Source: Planctomycetota bacterium (GTDB lineage: Bacteria; Planctomycetota; Phycisphaerae; UBA1845; Fen-1342). Taken from it: a stretch of DNA of 7,430 nt. The notes under the pieces were generated by a model. The model saw nothing but the letters and a program-made list of their open reading frames with translations. It was not told the origin of the DNA and did no database searches. The DNA lies in contig JAUWXH010000089.1 in assembly GCA_030616465.1 (NCBI GenBank), positions 1 through 7,430 on the forward strand, read 5' to 3'. Positions 4,875 to 7,430 of the stretch are shown one piece after another. Position numbers and translations under genes: made by a program. Position 1 is the first letter of the stretch. Each line of letters starts with the position of its first letter.

Positions 4875-5846
4875 GTGAAGCGCTCCGCCCTGCTGGCCCC
4901 AATGCTCGTCCTGCTGACGCTCGCTACGCCGACCGAGTCACTCTATGCCCAATATGAAAGACCGGTTGACGTGGCCCCGACCGAGGAGGACATCGGCAGC
5001 GGGTACGTGACGCCCGCCGTGCAACGCCCCCTGCCCCGTTCAACCCTGCTGAATATCACGGACATAGTTCTGCTCCTGGGAGCGATGGGCATCTCGGCGT
5101 GGCTCGGGCTGGTCCGTCGCAGCCGCACTGGAATCGTCGTTCTTGCGATCGCGTGTGCGGTGTACTTCGGCTTCTACCGCAAGGGATGCGTCTGCCCGAT
5201 CGGGGCGATTCAGAACGTCGCTGTCGCTTTGACCGACCCGAGCTACGCCGTCTCGTACGTGGTCATCGCGTTCTTCTTTGCACCGCTGGTGCTGGCGTTG
5301 CTGTTCGGGCGGGTATTCTGTGGCGGGGCGTGCCCGTTCGGGGCGATTCAAGAGCTGGTGGTGCTCCGGCCGGTGCAGGTGCCACGTCGGCTGGACAAGG
5401 CCCTCGGCTTGCTGAAGTACGTTTATCTGGCACTAGCGATCTGGTTCGCGGTGCTACCGGCGGTGGAGCGCGATTTCATCATCTGCCGCTTCGATCCGTT
5501 CGTCGGGTTCTTTCGGCGAACCGGACCGGCCTACATGCTGATCATTGGCGGGGCGTTCCTGGTGCTGGGGATGTTCGTCGGGCGGCCGTACTGTCGCTAT
5601 TTGTGCCCGTACGGCGGCTTGCTTGCGCAGTTAGCGCGTTTCTCGTGGAAGGGCGTGACGATCACGCCGGACAAGGAGCTGGATTGCGGGTTATGCGCCG
5701 AGTCGTGTCCGTACGGGGCGATCGAGAAGATGCGGGCGGTGCGCACTTCGTGCCTGTCGTGCGCGCGTTGTTACACCGCGTGTCCGCGGGAACGGGCGCC
5801 GGCGCGCGGAGACGCCTCGGTCGAGTCGCATGAGGCCACCGGGTGA
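4875..5846 (+). CDS. NapH/NosR-like polytopic membrane iron-sulfur protein
   Basis: The product has 323 residues. Residues 1-25 look like a signal peptide or first membrane helix, followed by an external segment and about five hydrophobic helices (near 58-80, 85-101, 131-150, 180-199 and 218-238). Cysteine motifs sit at membrane borders: GCVCPIGAIQ (C105, C107), FCGGACPFGAIQ (C149, C153) and YCRYLCPYG (C240, C244). The last two are the CxxxCP motifs of the NapH/NosR/CcoG group. The C-terminal soluble part has ferredoxin motifs: CGLCAESCP (C271, C274, C278) and CLSCARCYTACP (C293, C296, C299, C303). The first lacks the usual leading cysteine, where residue 268 is Glu. GTG 4875 has AGGA seven bases upstream (4864-4867). 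NapH relatives oxidise quinol and feed periplasmic carriers. Here the neighbours suggest it links the quinone pool or the ferredoxin to the NuoE/NuoF module. Confidence 0.87.
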   Translation: MKRSALLAPMLVLLTLATPTESLYAQYERPVDVAPTEEDIGSGYVTPAVQRPLPRSTLLNITDIVLLLGAMGISAWLGLVRRSRTGIVVLAIACAVYFGFYRKGCVCPIGAIQNVAVALTDPSYAVSYVVIAFFFAPLVLALLFGRVFCGGACPFGAIQELVVLRPVQVPRRLDKALGLLKYVYLALAIWFAVLPAVERDFIICRFDPFVGFFRRTGPAYMLIIGGAFLVLGMFVGRPYCRYLCPYGGLLAQLARFSWKGVTITPDKELDCGLCAESCPYGAIEKMRAVRTSCLSCARCYTACPRERAPARGDASVESHEATG

Positions 5847-6775
5847 TTGCGATGACGGGAAGCACGCAAAGAAATGTGGGGCTAGCGATCGCCGGCGGCG
5901 CTGCGATCGTGGTGCTCGCGTGCATCGCCGTTCTGGCTGCCGACATGATCGCGGCACGTCGCCAAGCCTCGCTGGACGACCAGCGGCTGGAAGACCTAGT
6001 CGAATTGGTGAAGACAGACGCCGCCGCCGCTGCCGAGCTCGATGCCGAACACCAACGTCAGACCGACAAGTCCGTGCAGCGGGAGCTTAGGAAGACACGC
6101 GTTACGTGGACCCTCATCCTCGCCGCAGTCTTGTTTCTGGCCTCTGCCAAATGGCTGGTCTCGTTGCGAGCTCAACGGCCGCCAACGCTGAACACGAGTG
6201 TCGCGCTTCGCGCACCGCCGCCGACGAGACCAAGAAAGGCCGGCGGTGACGTGCGGTCGCACTCCGCTGGCGGACCGCGGGTCAGCGAACTCGGCGAGCA
6301 GGAGATTGACCTGAGCTTCGTGGATGCGATCGTTGCGAAGGAGGGGTGTGACGGTGAGGCGGCCGTCCCGATCCTGCAGGCGATCCAGGCACACTACGGC
6401 TACCTTCCCGACGAGGCGTTGCAGCGCGTTTGCGAGTTGACGGAGATCGAGCCGTCTCAGATCGCCGGCGTGTCCGCGTTCTATGCGCGCTTCCGGCGTT
6501 CGCCGGTCGGGGAGCACGTTGTGAAGGTGTGCCACGGTACGGCGTGCCACGTGACCGGTGCCCGGCAGATCACCGAAGAGATCCGCCGGCACCTGCGAAT
6601 CGCGCCCGAGGAAGACACCGATCCGGAGCGGCTGTTCACGGTGGATCGCGTGGCGTGCCTGGGGTGTTGCAGCCTGGCGCCGGTGATGATGATCGACGAG
6701 GAGACGGTGGGCAGACTCACGCCGGGCAGCGCGTGCGCGGCGCTCGATGTGGTGCGCCCGGAGCAGCCGGCATGA
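5843..6775 (+). CDS. NuoE-type [2Fe-2S] subunit with an N-terminal two-helix membrane anchor
   Basis: The 310-residue product has two parts. Residues about 148-305 are a complete NuoE/HndA-type thioredoxin-like domain. It has the helical N-part (AVPILQAIQAHYGYLP, 174-189; GVSAFYARF, 209-217) and the [2Fe-2S] ligands C230, C235, C272 and C276 in CHGTAC and CLGCC contexts. Ordinary NuoE proteins are roughly 160-180 residues and soluble. Here an extra 147 residues come first: a hydrophobic helix at 12-33, an acidic, Ala-rich stretch at 44-75, a second helix at 88-108, and a Pro/Arg-rich linker. Arg/Lys after the second helix suggest the NuoE domain faces the cytoplasm. GTG 5843 overlaps the upstream stop (GTGA) and has GAGG at 5832-5835; ATG 5852, three codons later, is also possible. 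The stop overlaps the NuoF start (ATGA). It should carry electrons between NuoF's flavin and a membrane partner. Confidence 0.9.
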   Translation: MIAMTGSTQRNVGLAIAGGAAIVVLACIAVLAADMIAARRQASLDDQRLEDLVELVKTDAAAAAELDAEHQRQTDKSVQRELRKTRVTWTLILAAVLFLASAKWLVSLRAQRPPTLNTSVALRAPPPTRPRKAGGDVRSHSAGGPRVSELGEQEIDLSFVDAIVAKEGCDGEAAVPILQAIQAHYGYLPDEALQRVCELTEIEPSQIAGVSAFYARFRRSPVGEHVVKVCHGTACHVTGARQITEEIRRHLRIAPEEDTDPERLFTVDRVACLGCCSLAPVMMIDEETVGRLTPGSACAALDVVRPEQPA

Positions 6776-7430
6776 GGCGTGGCAACGCGGTCGAGATTCG
6801 GATCGGTCTCGGCTCCTGCGGGATCGCCAGTGGCGGCCAGGCCGTGCGGGAGGCACTTGAGGACCATGCGCATCAGGCGGGTGCCGACGGGACCGTCAAG
6901 GTTGTCGGCTGCAACGGGATGTGCCACCGGGAGCCGTTGGTCGAGGTCGTGGACGGCGACGGTCGTCGTACGATCTATGGCGATGTGTCGGCCGAACAGG
7001 CGAAGAGCATTATCGCCCGGCACGTTCGACCCAAACGGTGGCTGACCCGGGCACGCTGGGCATTTCGCGATGTTGCCGAGCTGTTTTCACGCGATGACAC
7101 GCGTCCGCTGACGCCGATCGACCCGACGACAGGGGCCGCGGAGGCCTACCTCGGCAAGCAGCAGCGGATCGTGCTCGAGAATTGCGGCCAGATCGATCCG
7201 CTGAATCTGGACGATTACCTCACGCGCGGGGGATACCAAGCGCTCGAGAAGTGCCTCAAAACACTATCGGCAGACGGCGTCATCGAGATGATCAAGAGCT
7301 CAGGCCTGCGCGGTCGTGGGGGTGCCGGGTTTCCCACGGGGCTCAAGTGGGCGCTCACCAAGTCCCAGGCGAGCACCACGAGATATGTGATCTGTAACGG
7401 TGACGAGGGTGATCCCGGCGCGTTCATGGA
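6772..7430 (+). CDS. NuoF/HydB-type NADH- and FMN-binding subunit, 3' end outside window
   Basis: The frame opens at ATG 6772, overlapping the NuoE stop, and runs off the window after 219 complete codons. Residues 7-86 form a thioredoxin-like ferredoxin domain with Cys16, Cys47 and Cys51 (GSCGIASGG and GCNGMCHREPLVEV). This is the N-terminal extension found in HydB/HndC-type subunits and absent from plain respiratory NuoF. The flavoprotein core starts near 130 and shows the NADH/FMN motifs GLRGRGGAGFPTGLKW (178-193) and ICNGDEGDPGAFM (207-219). Family members oxidise NADH or reduce NAD+ through FMN and a [4Fe-4S] cluster whose ligands would lie beyond the window edge. The extension points to a soluble hydrogenase- or formate-dehydrogenase-type complex rather than complex I. 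Only the N-terminal part can be judged. Confidence 0.9.
   Translation, partial: MRRGNAVEIRIGLGSCGIASGGQAVREALEDHAHQAGADGTVKVVGCNGMCHREPLVEVVDGDGRRTIYGDVSAEQAKSIIARHVRPKRWLTRARWAFRDVAELFSRDDTRPLTPIDPTTGAAEAYLGKQQRIVLENCGQIDPLNLDDYLTRGGYQALEKCLKTLSADGVIEMIKSSGLRGRGGAGFPTGLKWALTKSQASTTRYVICNGDEGDPGAFM

Noticed and set aside
4875..7430. Respiratory complex I (nuo) operon
   Set aside because: NuoE and NuoF are not accompanied by NuoA-D upstream. The NuoF has a HydB-type N-terminal ferredoxin extension and the NuoE is membrane-anchored, so a separate NAD(H)-linked complex is more likely.

Overview
The window is about 7.4 kb of GC-rich bacterial DNA, roughly two-thirds G+C by eye. It looks like Planctomycetota or a related lineage. 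The best clue is a secreted PQQ-type beta-propeller protein at 2007-3290. Its mature N-terminus (DWPQFRGPNRD followed by a W-P-x-G-G-P-x-V-L-W stretch) is a form I associate with planctomycetes and their relatives. This is inference, because no rRNA or other phylogenetic marker is present.

All intact genes read on the plus strand. Region 1 (1-181) is the C-terminal tail of an unrecognised gene with much lower G+C, about 47% by hand count. Region 2 (182-645) is a gene-free stretch. It holds two short hairpins, an array of 7-bp repeats, and a small palindromic insert flanked by a perfect 8-bp direct repeat. A possible promoter and a hairpin next to a Shine-Dalgarno sequence lead into a PhzF-family gene. 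Region 3 (646-1908) holds that gene and a small MazG-like pyrophosphohydrolase gene, separated by a very stable hairpin. Region 4 (1909-3290) holds a short intergenic stretch and the secreted PQQ-like beta-propeller.

Region 5 (3376-7430) is a tight operon of five genes joined by 4-bp overlaps or a 9-bp gap. In order they encode an NHL-repeat beta-propeller, a Tat-type ferredoxin with sixteen cysteines (four 4Fe-4S clusters, NapG/NrfC-like), a polytopic membrane iron-sulfur protein (NapH/NosR-like), a NuoE-type [2Fe-2S] subunit with an added two-helix membrane anchor, and the start of a NuoF/HydB-type FMN and NADH-binding subunit that runs off the window.

The operon encodes the parts of a chain linking a cytoplasmic NAD(H)-flavin module (NuoE plus NuoF) to a membrane NapGH-like quinone or periplasmic iron-sulfur module. 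The NuoF has the extended N-terminal thioredoxin-like ferredoxin domain seen in HydB/HndC proteins of multimeric [FeFe]-hydrogenases and NAD-linked formate dehydrogenases. A catalytic subunit of that kind may therefore lie just downstream, but it is not visible here. The membrane-anchored NuoE and its coupling to a NapGH-like pair are the most unusual features of the window.
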